Assembly (NCBI RefSeq): GCF_021531915.1
Contig: NZ_JAFBIV010000002.1
Coordinates: 1 to 64,000, forward strand
Reading direction: 5' to 3'
DNA from: Oscillibacter valericigenes
GTDB taxonomy: Bacteria; Bacillota; Clostridia; Oscillospirales; Oscillospiraceae
DNA: 64,000 nucleotides
Part shown: positions 1 through 8,509 of the stretch, one piece after another
Layout: the number at the start of each line of letters is the position of its first letter
Numbering within the stretch: position 1 is the first letter of the stretch
Program-made: the position numbers and the translations under genes
Notes under the pieces: model-generated
Databases searched by the model: none
What the model was told of the DNA's origin: nothing
What the model saw: the letters and a program-made list of their open reading frames with translations, nothing else

Positions 1-76
1 CATGTGCCCAACAACCCACAACACGGATATTTTCAGGCAGTTTGTGGTAGCCCTGGTATCCATCTGCATGAAGAGC

Positions 77-105
77 TTGCATTTTTCGTCACGGCACCGT
101 ATACT
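77..105 (+). promoter_or_regulatory. Predicted sigma-A promoter of the macro-domain gene
   Basis: TTGCAT at 77-82 and TATACT at 100-105 are separated by 17 bp. The start codon at 132 follows 26 bp later, with GGGAGG as ribosome binding site. Confidence 0.65.
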
Positions 106-131
106 GAAACAAAAAACGAGGGAGGTTCCCC

Positions 132-680
132 ATGCAACGATTTTCCATCATTGTGGGCGATATCACAGAATCAAAGGTTGACGCCATCGTCAACGCCGCC
201 AACACCACTCTGCTGGGCGGCACCGGCGTGGACGGCGCCATCCACCGGGCCGCTGGCCCGGATCTGCTGGCGGAATGCCGGACCCTGGGCGGCTGCGAGA
301 CCGGAAAAGCCAAGATTACAGCGGGCTACCGCCTGCCCGCCAAATACGTCATCCACACCCCCGGCCCCATCTGGCGGGGCGGCAAGGAGAACGAGGCCGC
401 CCTGCTGGCCTCCTGCTACCGCTCCTGTCTGGAGTTGGCCGCTGAAAAGGGTCTGCGGACCGTGGACTTCCCCTCCATCTCCACCGGGGTCTACCGCTAC
501 CCCCTCTCCCAGGCTGCCTCTGTGGCCCTGTGGGCCATCATGGACTTTCTGCGGCAGCATGACCTGCCGGAGCAGGTCCGCATGGTCTGTCACACCCCCG
601 AAGCCGCCAACGTTTATCGCCAGATCTGGAACATGTGGTTCGCCAGCACCAAGGCCGAGCGTATGGAGACCGTCGAATAA
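132..680 (+). CDS. Macro-domain protein, probable O-acetyl-ADP-ribose deacetylase (YmdB-like)
   Basis: A single macro domain fills the 182 residues. The N-terminal strand IIVGDIT is followed by the ADP-ribose loop [21 protein letters not shown] (about 17-37). The second ligand loop [10 protein letters not shown] lies at about 115-125. Family members remove ADP-ribose from O-acetyl-ADP-ribose or from modified side chains; the Asn/Asp pair in [14 protein letters not shown] is the usual catalytic neighbourhood. The ATG at 132 has GGGAGG eight bases upstream and its own promoter, and a terminator follows the stop, so the gene is monocistronic. Its partner ADP-ribosyl donor is not visible here. 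The exact substrate is inferred from the family only. Confidence 0.9.
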   Translation: MQRFSIIVGDITESKVDAIVNAANTTLLGGTGVDGAIHRAAGPDLLAECRTLGGCETGKAKITAGYRLPAKYVIHTPGPIWRGGKENEAALLASCYRSCLELAAEKGLRTVDFPSISTGVYRYPLSQAASVALWAIMDFLRQHDLPEQVRMVCHTPEAANVYRQIWNMWFASTKAERMETVE

Positions 681-690
681 AGCAGGATAG

Positions 691-733
691 ACAAAAACCA
701 GCGTGTGCCGCCACGGCACACGCTGGTTTTTGT
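691..733. terminator. Bidirectional intrinsic terminator
   Basis: An 18-bp perfect stem (AAAAACCAGCGTGTGCCG and its complement) with a 3-nt loop has an A-run on one side and a T-run on the other. It separates the converging macro-domain gene and the M20 gene. Confidence 0.85.
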
Positions 734-742
734 CTCACTGTA

Positions 743-1930
743 TTACTTTTTGAAGTCCCGGCAGACAGTATGGATGGTCAGTGCAGCCAGGGCAGTCCGC
801 TGCCGGATGGAGGAGATGGACACATGCTCCTCCATGGTGTGGATGCCCACTTCCATGGCCGACAGGGCATCCACAGCGGGAACACCAAAGGAGGAGATCC
901 AGGCTGCGTCCGTGGCACAGGGGTCGGAAATCTCCACAGGAGAGAGCCCCAGCTGCTCTGCCGCCGCGGCTACGCAGCCGTACAGTCGGCCGCTGTCCTC
1001 CGTGCGCTCCATGGCGGGGAACAGGGTGTGCCAGGTCACATCCACCGTGCAGCCCTCCACCGTCACCTGCTCCGGCATGGAGCGGAGGTTTTCCTCCACA
1101 AGTCCGAAGTCGGCATTGGTGGGCATACCCGCCACGCAGAACTGTCCATGGGCCTCTCCGGCCACCACGCCGTTGGGCCGGCCGCCGGAAATGGGGGCCA
1201 CATTGTAGTAGATCTTCTTCTCCATGTCGTTGAAGGAGTACAGCCGGACGATCTGCTGGGCCAGCTCATGGACCGCGCTGTATCCCTCCAGATAGGCGTT
1301 GCCGGCATGGGCCTCCTTACCGGTCACATGGATGTCGCCCAGGATGACGCCCCGGCGGGCCGTCACGAATGCGGAGTGTCCGTCCTGCTCCCGTCCGCCC
1401 TCGAAGACCAGGGCGCAGTCGGCGGTCTCCGCCTCCCGGGCAAAGAGCTTCTGTCCGGAGCCGGAGCCGATCTCCTCGTCGCAGTTGAAGAGGTAGGTCA
1501 GTTCCCAGGGCGGCAGCAGGCCCGCTTCCTTCAGGATCAATGCGCCGAACAGAGAGATCAGGACACCGCTCTTGCAGTCGCCCACGCCCAGGCCCCAGGC
1601 CCAGTCGCCGTCAATGTGGAAGGGGTGCTGGGCAGCGGAGCCCACGGGGAATACCGTATCCAGATGGGCCATCAGCAGCAGCTTTCCGGCAGGTTTCCCC
1701 TGGGGCTGCACTCTGGCCGCCAGATGGGTGCCGAGCCCCGGCTCATAGACCTCCTCCACCTGGGCGCCCAGTTCCTCCAGAACAGGGCGCAGCAGTTCGA
1801 TCACCTGCCGATTCCCCTGCTCATGGCCGCTGCAGCTGTCCAGGGCACAGAGCTGCTCCAGAAGCCCCAGAATCCGGGGCAGTGCCCGTTCCGCGCCCTC
1901 CAGAGCAATTGTTTTCAATTCCTTGTCCAT
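743..1930 (-). CDS. M20 family metallo-amidohydrolase, candidate formylaminopyrimidine deformylase (YlmB-type)
   Basis: A 395-residue M20 (ArgE/DapE/carboxypeptidase G2) enzyme. It has the zinc ligands HLD at 89-91, the bridging Asp in GVGDCKSG (118), the base Glu and ligand in CDEEIGS (150-156), and a late His in HTMEEH. General annotation would be glutamate carboxypeptidase or acetylornithine deacetylase-like. It is the last gene of a minus-strand run behind a ThiY-like binding protein, permease, ATPase, TenA and ThiD. In Bacillus the M20 enzyme YlmB removes the formyl group from formylaminopyrimidine, a thiamin breakdown product, and feeds TenA. That function is inferred here from context. 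An ordinary aminoacyl amidohydrolase remains possible. Confidence 0.8.
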   Translation of the reverse strand: MDKELKTIALEGAERALPRILGLLEQLCALDSCSGHEQGNRQVIELLRPVLEELGAQVEEVYEPGLGTHLAARVQPQGKPAGKLLLMAHLDTVFPVGSAAQHPFHIDGDWAWGLGVGDCKSGVLISLFGALILKEAGLLPPWELTYLFNCDEEIGSGSGQKLFAREAETADCALVFEGGREQDGHSAFVTARRGVILGDIHVTGKEAHAGNAYLEGYSAVHELAQQIVRLYSFNDMEKKIYYNVAPISGGRPNGVVAGEAHGQFCVAGMPTNADFGLVEENLRSMPEQVTVEGCTVDVTWHTLFPAMERTEDSGRLYGCVAAAAEQLGLSPVEISDPCATDAAWISSFGVPAVDALSAMEVGIHTMEEHVSISSIRQRTALAALTIHTVCRDFKK

Positions 1931-1933
1931 GGC

Positions 1934-2932
1934 TCACTCCCCCAGCAGGTCCACCATGACCTCCGCGGGATCAAAAGTGGATTCAATCATACCGGTGCTA
2001 TAGAGCCAATCGATGTTCTCCTGCCACACCGCCGCGTCCTGGGACAGGAAGGGAGTCCCCTCTTTCTCCATAATGGGCAGCAGCACGTCAAAGCTCTTCT
2101 TCTCCACGGATTCCGTCAGGGGGAAATTCTCCGTGTTCTGATTATTCATCATCAGCTGCAGGGCACCGTCGGGATCGGCCTGCATGTCGTCAAAGCCTTT
2201 TTCACAGGCCCGCAGGAAGCGGGTGTACTTATCCCGGTTCTTCTCCAGCTGGCCCTCGCCGGTGACCAGCATTAGGGCGTAGTAATTGGGAACACCGTAG
2301 TCCGTCAGCTTCATGTAGTCCATGGGGAAGCCCTCTTCCTCCAGGGCGGGGATCTCATGGTTGATGAAGCAGCCGTAGGTGGCGTCCACGTTGCCGGTGG
2401 TCATGGAGCTCATCAGGTCAAAGCCCACGTCGATCATCTCCACGTCATCCAGCGTGGCACCCACGGACTGAAGCAGCTGATTCACGGCCACTTCAGCGAA
2501 ACGGGTGCCGGAGTAGCCGATGGTCTTGCCCACCAGGTCAGCAGGCTGGGTGATGTTCTTCTCCTTCAGAGAGGCCATGATGCTGATGGGCTCCTGGACC
2601 ACAGCGCCCAGCACCTTGACGGGAACGCCCTCATTGGCCTTGGCGATGATGGTGTCCTCTTGGTAGTAAAAGCCAATGTCCGCCTTTCCCGCCGCCGTCA
2701 TGGTCAGAGGATCGGTGGTGTTGGAGGGAAAGAGGACGTTCACCTGCAGACCCTCATCGGCAAAGTAGCCCTTGTCAATGGCCTCATAGATAAAGGCATG
2801 GACGGCGTTGGGATACCAGTCCAGCACCACATCCACGGTCTCCGGTTTTTCCTCCTTGCCGCTCTTTTCCGGAGCGGCGCTGCAGCCCGCCAGCAGCAGG
2901 CAGACCAGCAGCAATGCAACGATTCGTTTCAT
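1934..2932 (-). CDS. thiY: ABC transporter substrate-binding lipoprotein, NMT1/THI5-like (ThiY-type)
   Basis: 332 residues. The N-terminal signal ends in a lipobox, LLAGC, with Cys at about 17, so the protein should be an extracellular lipoprotein. The mature part starts with VDVVLDWYPNAVHAFIYEA, the fold signature of NMT1/THI5-like binding proteins that carry pyrimidine precursors of thiamin. The gene lies 3 bp upstream of the M20 amidohydrolase and 21 bp downstream of the permease, within the TenA/ThiD cluster. I infer capture of formylaminopyrimidine or hydroxymethylpyrimidine. Riboflavin or nitrate/sulfonate-type ligands bind related proteins, but the neighbourhood argues for thiamin pieces. 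Confidence 0.85.
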   Translation of the reverse strand: MKRIVALLLVCLLLAGCSAAPEKSGKEEKPETVDVVLDWYPNAVHAFIYEAIDKGYFADEGLQVNVLFPSNTTDPLTMTAAGKADIGFYYQEDTIIAKANEGVPVKVLGAVVQEPISIMASLKEKNITQPADLVGKTIGYSGTRFAEVAVNQLLQSVGATLDDVEMIDVGFDLMSSMTTGNVDATYGCFINHEIPALEEEGFPMDYMKLTDYGVPNYYALMLVTGEGQLEKNRDKYTRFLRACEKGFDDMQADPDGALQLMMNNQNTENFPLTESVEKKSFDVLLPIMEKEGTPFLSQDAAVWQENIDWLYSTGMIESTFDPAEVMVDLLGE

Positions 2933-2953
2933 ACGATATCTCCTTTATATCAC

Positions 2954-3709
2954 TCAGGATTCGCCCCGCCAGCGGACCAGCCGCTTCTCCAGCAGGGACA
3001 CGATTCCCACTGTCACCATAGCTGTCACCGACAGCAGCACGATGGGCGAAAAGACGCCGGCACCGTCCAGCTGGGTCATCATCCGGCGGGAGAAATACCC
3101 CAGGCCGCTCTGCGCCCCCAGCCATTCGCCGATGGCGGCGCCGATGATGCTCATGGGCACAGCCATTTTCACGGCGGAGAAAAAGTACGGCAGGGCGCAG
3201 GGCACCTTTACCTTCCAATAGATATCCCGCTTGGTGGCTCCGTAGGTCAGCAGCAGCTCTGCCATCTCCACCTTGGCGGAGCGCAGGCCATCGTACACCG
3301 TGATGGTGATGGGGAAAAAGGTGATCAGAATGGTCACCAGCACCTTGCTCCAGATGCCGTAGCCGAACCACAGGACAAACAGCGGCGCGATGGTAGTGGT
3401 GGGGATGGTCTGGGAGGCCACCACCACCGGGTAGAGCGCCTTCTGCCAGAAGGGGCTCACGTCCATCAGCACCGCCAGTCCCAGGCCTAGTACCAGGGAG
3501 ATGGCCAGGCCGATGAGGGTAACCTCCATGGTGGCCGGCAGGTGGACGGTGAACAGGATGACACGCAGCTCCCACAACTTCCGCAGGATTTGCATGGGCG
3601 TGGGCAGGATGTAAGACGCGTCGATCTTCATGGCCCCCAGCTGCCACAGCATCAGCAGGGCAAACAGGAACAGCAGGGCCGGAAGATTGCCTTTACAAGC
3701 CTTCTTCAT
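2954..3709 (-). CDS. thiX: ABC transporter permease, ThiX-type
   Basis: A 251-residue inner-membrane permease of the BPD_transp_1 family. About six hydrophobic segments can be read, the first after the short basic N-terminus (LPALLFLFALLMLWQLGA). The EAA-type cytoplasmic loop, which contacts the ATPase, lies in the second half around AELLLTYGATKRDIYWKVKVP. Its start overlaps the ATPase stop (3706-3709), indicating translational coupling. With the lipoprotein and ATPase on either side it completes a single importer, probably for thiamin pyrimidine precursors. Confidence 0.88.
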   Translation of the reverse strand: MKKACKGNLPALLFLFALLMLWQLGAMKIDASYILPTPMQILRKLWELRVILFTVHLPATMEVTLIGLAISLVLGLGLAVLMDVSPFWQKALYPVVVASQTIPTTTIAPLFVLWFGYGIWSKVLVTILITFFPITITVYDGLRSAKVEMAELLLTYGATKRDIYWKVKVPCALPYFFSAVKMAVPMSIIGAAIGEWLGAQSGLGYFSRRMMTQLDGAGVFSPIVLLSVTAMVTVGIVSLLEKRLVRWRGES

Positions 3710-4467
3710 GGCGTCACCTGCTTTCTCAGCATGTCCACCAGCTGCTCCCGCAGCCCCACGATCTCCGGCTGCGACAGGTCCTGCCGGGTGCGGGGATAGT
3801 CCATGGGGACGGGGATCTCCCGCAGGGAGCGGATGGGGGTGGACTCCACCACCAACACACTGGAGGAGAGGAAAACAGCCTCCTCCACGTCATGGGTGAT
3901 GAAGAGGATGGTCTTTTTGTGCCGCTGCCACTGATCCAGCAGCCACTCCTGCATAGAGATACGGGTCAGGAAATCCAGGGCGGAGAAGGGCTCGTCCAGC
4001 AGCAGCAGGTCGCTGCCGGTCAGCATGGTGCGGGCAAAGGCCGCCCGCTGGCGCATACCGCCGGAGAGCTCCTGGGGCATTTTGTCCCGGCAGCCCTCCA
4101 GACCCACATCCGCCAGCGCCGCGTCGATCAGCTCCCGCCGCTCCTGCTTGGTGGTTCCTCCCTGAATCTCCAGGGGCAGGGCCAGGTTTTCACCGATGGT
4201 GCGCCAGGGGAACAGCAGGTCCTTCTGGGGCATGTAGCCGCAGTAGTGCTTCTGCTCCGTGATGGGGACGCCCCCCACCCGGATGGTGCCGCCCTTGGGC
4301 TGCAGCAGGCCGTTGGTCATGCGGAAGATGGTGCTCTTGCCGCAGCCGCTGACACCGATGATGCAGTGGAAAGACCCTGGCTCCACAGAGAAGGACAACT
4401 GGTCGATGATGTCGAAATCCTCACTGGGGTACTGGTAGGAGACCCGCTCAAATTCCAGAATGCTCAT
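3706..4467 (-). CDS. thiZ: ABC transporter ATP-binding protein, ThiZ-type
   Basis: 253 residues from ATG 4467. Walker A GVSGCGKST, Q-loop MPQKD, signature LSGGMRQRAAFAR, Walker B LLLLDEPFSALD and switch His in FITHDVEEA are all intact. This layout is that of nitrate/sulfonate/pyrimidine importer ATPases. An upstream in-frame start at 4482 was rejected because the ATG at 4467 overlaps the tenA stop as ATGA, the pattern used throughout this operon. It energises the ThiX/ThiY-type importer encoded just downstream. Confidence 0.9.
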   Translation of the reverse strand: MSILEFERVSYQYPSEDFDIIDQLSFSVEPGSFHCIIGVSGCGKSTIFRMTNGLLQPKGGTIRVGGVPITEQKHYCGYMPQKDLLFPWRTIGENLALPLEIQGGTTKQERRELIDAALADVGLEGCRDKMPQELSGGMRQRAAFARTMLTGSDLLLLDEPFSALDFLTRISMQEWLLDQWQRHKKTILFITHDVEEAVFLSSSVLVVESTPIRSLREIPVPMDYPRTRQDLSQPEIVGLREQLVDMLRKQVTP

Positions 4468-5132
4468 TGGCGCAGTTCCCATGCCATGTCCCAGAAGCCC
4501 AGCTCATAGCGGCTGCAGTTGACGAAAATATCCGTCAGGTGGGCGATCTGGTCCTCGGTTGCGTCGGTGGCCAGTTCGTCCATCAGCTCGATCAGGGCCT
4601 GATTGGTGGCGGCATAATCCTCAGAGGCGTAGCCCTGGATCCACTCCCCGTAGAAGGGATGGTCCGCTGCGCCAGGGATGGCTGCCAAAGCCTGACCGAT
4701 CTCCGCGTAGCTCCAGGAGCAGGCCAGGATAGAGGCCACGATCTCCATAGGACCGCCGGTGTGGGCCACGGAGAGCATGTAGTTGGTATAGGACAAATTG
4801 TCCAGAGCAGGCTTCACGGCAAAGACCTGCTCCTCGGTAATGCCCAGCCGCTTCATATAGGCCCGGTGGATGTTCATTTCCCCGTTCAGGATGGCATCCA
4901 CATTCTTGGAGAAGGTCCGCATCAGCTCGGGGTCTCTCGCCTTCACCACGCCCAGAGCGAATACCCGGGCGTAATCAAAGAGGTAGAGATAGTCCTGCAG
5001 CATAAAGTGCCGGAACTTTTCCACATCCAGCGTGCCGTCGCCGATACCGGTGACGAAAGGGTGGTGCAGGCATGTTTCCCACACCGGGTCCGCCGCCTGC
5101 CGCAGACGGGCGGAAACAGACAGGCCGCTCAT
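4464..5132 (-). CDS. tenA: TenA-family aminopyrimidine aminohydrolase (thiaminase II)
   Basis: 222 residues, the normal TenA length. The nucleophilic Cys is in ILACSWSY (Cys138), matching the Cys135 region of the Bacillus enzyme. The C-terminal Glu lies in RYELGFWDMAW. TenA converts aminomethylpyrimidine to hydroxymethylpyrimidine and so salvages degraded thiamin. It overlaps thiD upstream and the ATPase downstream by ATGA junctions. Its position between a pyrimidine importer and the pyrimidine kinase supports the salvage role over thiamin degradation. Confidence 0.93.
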   Translation of the reverse strand: MSGLSVSARLRQAADPVWETCLHHPFVTGIGDGTLDVEKFRHFMLQDYLYLFDYARVFALGVVKARDPELMRTFSKNVDAILNGEMNIHRAYMKRLGITEEQVFAVKPALDNLSYTNYMLSVAHTGGPMEIVASILACSWSYAEIGQALAAIPGAADHPFYGEWIQGYASEDYAATNQALIELMDELATDATEDQIAHLTDIFVNCSRYELGFWDMAWELRQ

Positions 5133-5938
5133 GCGTTCTCCTCCTCTATGTAGTTGCTCTTCAGGTCAAAGAGGTGGTTCATGGGTCCCCGGCCCTTGCC
5201 CAGATCCAGCATGGCTGCCAGTGCCCCGGAGATGTAGGCCTTGGCGCCCTCCACAGCCGCTTCCAGGTCCATACCCTTGGCCAGATTGGAGGCGATGGCG
5301 CTGGAGAGGGTGCAGCCGGTGCCGTGGGTATTGGGATTGTCGATGCGGCGGCCTTTGAACCAGCGGGCATGGCCGTCCTTCCATAAAAGGTCGTTGGCGT
5401 CGTTCAGGTCGTGTCCGCCCTTGCAGAGGACGGCACAGCCGTACCGTTCACTGATGGCCCGGGCGGCAGTCTCCATGGCGGCAGGACTTTCGATCTTCAT
5501 GTCCGCCAGGATCTCCGCCTCCGGGATGTTGGGGGTCAGGACCTCCGCCAGGGGCAGCAGCTTCTCCGTCAGGGCGCCGATGGCGTCATCCCTCAGCAGC
5601 TTGGAGCCGGAGGTGGCCACCATCACCGGGTCCACCACGATGTGGCGGGCGCCGTACTTGGTCAGCTTGTCCGCGATCACAGTGATCAGGTCCGCGGAGG
5701 ACACCATGCCGATCTTGACCGCGTCGGGGAAGATATCGGTGAATACGGCGTCCAGCTGATTGGCGAGGAATGCGGGGGTGGATTCCAAAATGTCTGTGAC
5801 GCCGGTGGTGTTCTGGGCAGTCAGGGCCGTGATGGCGCTCATGGCAAAAATGCCATGGGCGGACATGGTCTTGATGTCTGCCTGGATACCGGCGCCTCCG
5901 CTGGAATCGCTTCCAGCGATCGTCAATGCTGTTCTCAT
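5129..5938 (-). CDS. thiD: Hydroxymethylpyrimidine / hydroxymethylpyrimidine-phosphate kinase
   Basis: A 269-residue ribokinase-fold enzyme. The N-terminus ALTIAGSDSSGGAGIQADIKT is the ThiD signature. The anion hole NTHGTGCTLSSAIAS lies near residue 210, with the catalytic Cys of that loop. It phosphorylates HMP twice to HMP-PP for coupling by ThiE. The start at 5938 has GGAG upstream. A terminator-like hairpin and about 120 bp separate it from the gene before, so thiD may begin a second transcript; TATAAA-like boxes lie at about 5958-5975 but a good -35 is not clear. Confidence 0.93.
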   Translation of the reverse strand: MRTALTIAGSDSSGGAGIQADIKTMSAHGIFAMSAITALTAQNTTGVTDILESTPAFLANQLDAVFTDIFPDAVKIGMVSSADLITVIADKLTKYGARHIVVDPVMVATSGSKLLRDDAIGALTEKLLPLAEVLTPNIPEAEILADMKIESPAAMETAARAISERYGCAVLCKGGHDLNDANDLLWKDGHARWFKGRRIDNPNTHGTGCTLSSAIASNLAKGMDLEAAVEGAKAYISGALAAMLDLGKGRGPMNHLFDLKSNYIEEENA

Positions 5939-6012
5939 AGAGATTCTCCTTTCTGTTTATACAGCATTCGTTTTATAGAGCGACGGAAGGTGGTGCCCCC
6001 AATCCGCCGCTG

Positions 6013-6037
6013 AAAAACCGGCAGATGCCGGATTTTT
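6013..6037. terminator. Short intrinsic terminator between thiamin-binding gene and thiD
   Basis: CCGGCA and TGCCGG form a stem with a 2-nt loop, flanked by AAAAA and TTTTT. It may end or attenuate the riboswitch-led transcript before thiD. Confidence 0.6.
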
Positions 6038-6061
6038 CCACAGTTCCGTGATTTCAGCCGC

Positions 6062-6361
6062 TCAATGGCGGTGCTTGGTGATCTTCTGGTCGATGGTCAG
6101 GACTTCGCCCTCCGGCTCATAGTCCACCTTGATGTTGGTGCAGACCTCCGGCGCGCCCGCCCGGACCGCCACCTTCTGACATTCCTTGGCAATGTCCATC
6201 AGCTGGTCCATGTCGTCGCCCTCGATGGCCGTCTCAAAGGGGCCCACCTCATACCGCAGGCCGGTGCTCCTGATATAGTCGATGACCTCGTCCACAATGC
6301 GGACCAGCTCCTCTTTATCGCTCACCTGGGGCAAAATCTGAATGGCAATGCTTGCTTTCAT
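6062..6361 (-). CDS. Thiamin-binding protein, MTH1187/YkoF-like family
   Basis: A 99-residue protein of the MTH1187/YqgV (thiamin-binding, former DUF77) family. It has a ferredoxin-like start, KASIAIQILPQV, then LRYEVGPFETAIEGD, which holds the conserved family loop. Related YkoF-type domains bind thiamin or HMP in the cytoplasm. It sits directly after the HAD gene in the TPP-controlled operon. Whether it is a carrier, sensor or enzyme subunit is unknown for the family; the thiamin link is supported by location. Confidence 0.8.
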   Translation of the reverse strand: MKASIAIQILPQVSDKEELVRIVDEVIDYIRSTGLRYEVGPFETAIEGDDMDQLMDIAKECQKVAVRAGAPEVCTNIKVDYEPEGEVLTIDQKITKHRH

Positions 6362-6377
6362 ATCTCATTTCTCCTGT

Positions 6378-7034
6378 TCAACGTTTGATCTCTTCCGCCG
6401 CTGCTCTCCAGTCCCGGACGGTCTCGTCCGCCAGGGCGGTCAGCTCGCTCCAGTGTCCCTCGCCGCTGGCGTCCCAGACGCCCACGGTGTAAAAACCCGC
6501 GTCCTTTGCCGTCCGCAGGGCGAACATGGCATCCTCAAAGACTGCTGTCTCGGCCGGGGCAGAACCCAGACGCCGGGCCGCCTCCAAAAAAACATCGGGC
6601 CGGTCCTTGCCGGCGCCCACCGCGTCGCAGCTGAGGAGGAACTCCAAATCCTCCAGCACGCCCAGCCGCTTCAGGCAGGCCCGGGCCAGAGGCTCCGGCG
6701 TGGCGGTGGCCACACACATCCTTGTTCCCCGCTCTTTCAGCGCGGCCAGATAGTCCGCCGCACCGGGTTTCAGGGGGATGTCGGAGCGGTAGTGCTCATC
6801 CATGACGGCGTTCATCTCCGCCGCCACGGATTCCGGTGTCCCCGGCAGTCCGAAGGTCTCGATAAACAGGGCAGAGGACTCCGCCATGGTCATGGCCTTG
6901 ATGCGCTCCAGCACCTCGTCCATGCCCTCTGTGACACCCTGGGCCGTCAGGTACTCCCGCCCCAGCCGCTGCCAGTAGACCATGGAATCCACCAGGGTGC
7001 CATCCATGTCGAAAACAGCGTAAGGCTTATTCAT
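6378..7034 (-). CDS. HAD-superfamily phosphatase, beta-phosphoglucomutase-like, thiamin-operon member
   Basis: 218 residues from ATG 7034. HAD motif I DMDGTLVDS (9-17), motif II VATATPE, the Lys in GAGKDRPDVF, and motif IV VFEDA are present, with a helical cap between motifs I and II. A longer reading to 7127 was rejected because the start at 7034 overlaps the thiE stop. HAD enzymes dephosphorylate small phosphates. In this operon a thiamin-monophosphate or HMP-phosphate phosphatase role is plausible, but the sequence does not prove it. Confidence 0.85.
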   Translation of the reverse strand: MNKPYAVFDMDGTLVDSMVYWQRLGREYLTAQGVTEGMDEVLERIKAMTMAESSALFIETFGLPGTPESVAAEMNAVMDEHYRSDIPLKPGAADYLAALKERGTRMCVATATPEPLARACLKRLGVLEDLEFLLSCDAVGAGKDRPDVFLEAARRLGSAPAETAVFEDAMFALRTAKDAGFYTVGVWDASGEGHWSELTALADETVRDWRAAAEEIKR

Positions 7035-7689
7035 GGGCAGCCACCATCTGTGCCGACAGCTTCCGCAGCTCCGCCGTGGCCCGACCGGGGTCCTGGGCCC
7101 CGAAAATGGCGGACACCACCGCCACACCGTCCACGCCGCTACCGGAGAGTTTTAAGATATTGCCCGCGCTGATGCCGCCGATGGCCACCACGGGAATGGA
7201 GACGGCATTGCTGATGCGCCGCAAAAGCTCCGTCTCCATGGGCTTGGCGTCCTTCTTGGTGCTGGTGGGGAACACTGCGCCCACGCCGATATAATCGGCG
7301 CCTGCCTGTTCGGCGGCGATCGCCTGCTCCACCGTTCCGGCGGAGATGCCCAGAATCTTGTCCGGCCCGATGATGGCCCGGATGTCCCGGCCCTTGATGT
7401 CGCTCTGGCCCACATGGACGCCGTCGGCACCGCACTGCAGGGCGATCTCCACGCTGTCGTTCACCACAAAGGGCACACGGTAGGCGCTGCACAGAGCCTT
7501 CAGCTTCTCGGACTCCTCCTCAAAGCTGGCCTCGTCCAGGTCCTTTTCCCGGATCTGCAGGAAGGTGGCGCCGTTCTGCAGCACCTTCTCCGCAACATCC
7601 ACCAGACTCTCGCCCTCCTTCAGCCACATCCGGTCCGTCACCGCGTACAGCAGCATGGACGAGCGAATTTCATCCTTCGTAAATTTCAT
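7027..7689 (-). CDS. thiE: Thiamin-phosphate synthase
   Basis: A 220-residue TIM-barrel enzyme with the ThiE motifs FLQIREKD (pyrophosphate binding), VVNDSVEIAL, ADGVHVGQSD, GVGAVFPTSTK and the C-terminal phosphate loop AIGGIS. It joins HMP-PP to thiazole phosphate to give thiamin monophosphate. It overlaps thiM by 20 bp upstream and the HAD gene by 8 bp downstream. It is thus the convergence point of the ThiM and ThiD branches encoded on either side. Confidence 0.95.
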   Translation of the reverse strand: MKFTKDEIRSSMLLYAVTDRMWLKEGESLVDVAEKVLQNGATFLQIREKDLDEASFEEESEKLKALCSAYRVPFVVNDSVEIALQCGADGVHVGQSDIKGRDIRAIIGPDKILGISAGTVEQAIAAEQAGADYIGVGAVFPTSTKKDAKPMETELLRRISNAVSIPVVAIGGISAGNILKLSGSGVDGVAVVSAIFGAQDPGRATAELRKLSAQMVAAHE

Positions 7690-8497
7690 ATCGAACTCCT
7701 CCGTTCAGTTGTTCTTCCGTCAGATTGAATACCGCGTCGATCAGGTCGGTGCGGAAGGTGGCGTTTCCGGTGCCGTTTTGCAGCCGCCGCGCCTCCGCCA
7801 GGTCCCCCGTCACACCCATGGCGGCGATAGCTCCGCAGGCGGCCTCAAAGGGATGGTCCGGGTCCGCGCCGCAGAAGGCGCCCAGCATGGCCGTCAGCAT
7901 ACAGCCGCTGCCGGTGATGCGGGCCATGGTGGCACAGCCGTTCCGCAAAAGGATCGTCCGTTCACCGTCCGTCACCACGTCAATGGGGCCGGACACCGCC
8001 GCCACAGCCCCGGTCTGTTTTGCCAGCAGGCGGGCGGTCTCCACGGTACGGGGCAGGTTCTCCTCTGTCACGGCATCCTCGCCGCTGACATCCACGCCGC
8101 TGCCGGCCCGCTCCCGCCGGGCCAGCGCCCGGATCTCCGAGGCGTTGCCCCGAATAACGGCGAATCGGACCCCCGCCAGCAGCCGGTCGGACTCCGCACG
8201 CCGCAGGGCCGTGTTGCCCGCCGCCACAGGGTCCAGCACCACCGGCCTGCCCAGCTCATTGGCCGCCTTGCCCGCGGACAGCATGGCGTCCACCGCAGCG
8301 ATGGCCCCCAGGTTGCACACCAGTGCGGCAGCGCCCTGGACGGCCTCCGCAGCCTCCCGGAGGTCGTCTGCCATGGAGGGGGAACCTCCGGCGGCCAGAA
8401 TGATGTTGGCGCAGTCGTTGACCGTGACAAAATTCGTGATGCACTGGACCAGGGGCGTCCGCTCCCGGACCAGGCTCAGCTGCTTTCCAAAATCCAT
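7670..8497 (-). CDS. thiM: Hydroxyethylthiazole kinase
   Basis: 275 residues. The N-terminal QCITNFVTVNDCANIILAAG and GSPSMADD form the thiazole site. GNASEIRAL contacts ATP, and the catalytic Cys is in ITGSGCMLTAMLGAF. It phosphorylates imported or recycled thiazole alcohol for ThiE. It lies 12 bp after thiW, the membrane component expected to bring thiazole in. The start at 8497 has AAAGGAG upstream. Confidence 0.95.
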   Translation of the reverse strand: MDFGKQLSLVRERTPLVQCITNFVTVNDCANIILAAGGSPSMADDLREAAEAVQGAAALVCNLGAIAAVDAMLSAGKAANELGRPVVLDPVAAGNTALRRAESDRLLAGVRFAVIRGNASEIRALARRERAGSGVDVSGEDAVTEENLPRTVETARLLAKQTGAVAAVSGPIDVVTDGERTILLRNGCATMARITGSGCMLTAMLGAFCGADPDHPFEAACGAIAAMGVTGDLAEARRLQNGTGNATFRTDLIDAVFNLTEEQLNGGVRYEIYEG

Positions 8498-8509
8498 GGT
8501 TTTCTCCTT

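Noticed and set aside
635-2275. 546-residue plus-strand frame antisense to the M20 gene
   Set aside because: Shadow frame of high-GC coding DNA. It runs across a terminator and lacks any domain, and the minus-strand frame has clear M20 motifs.
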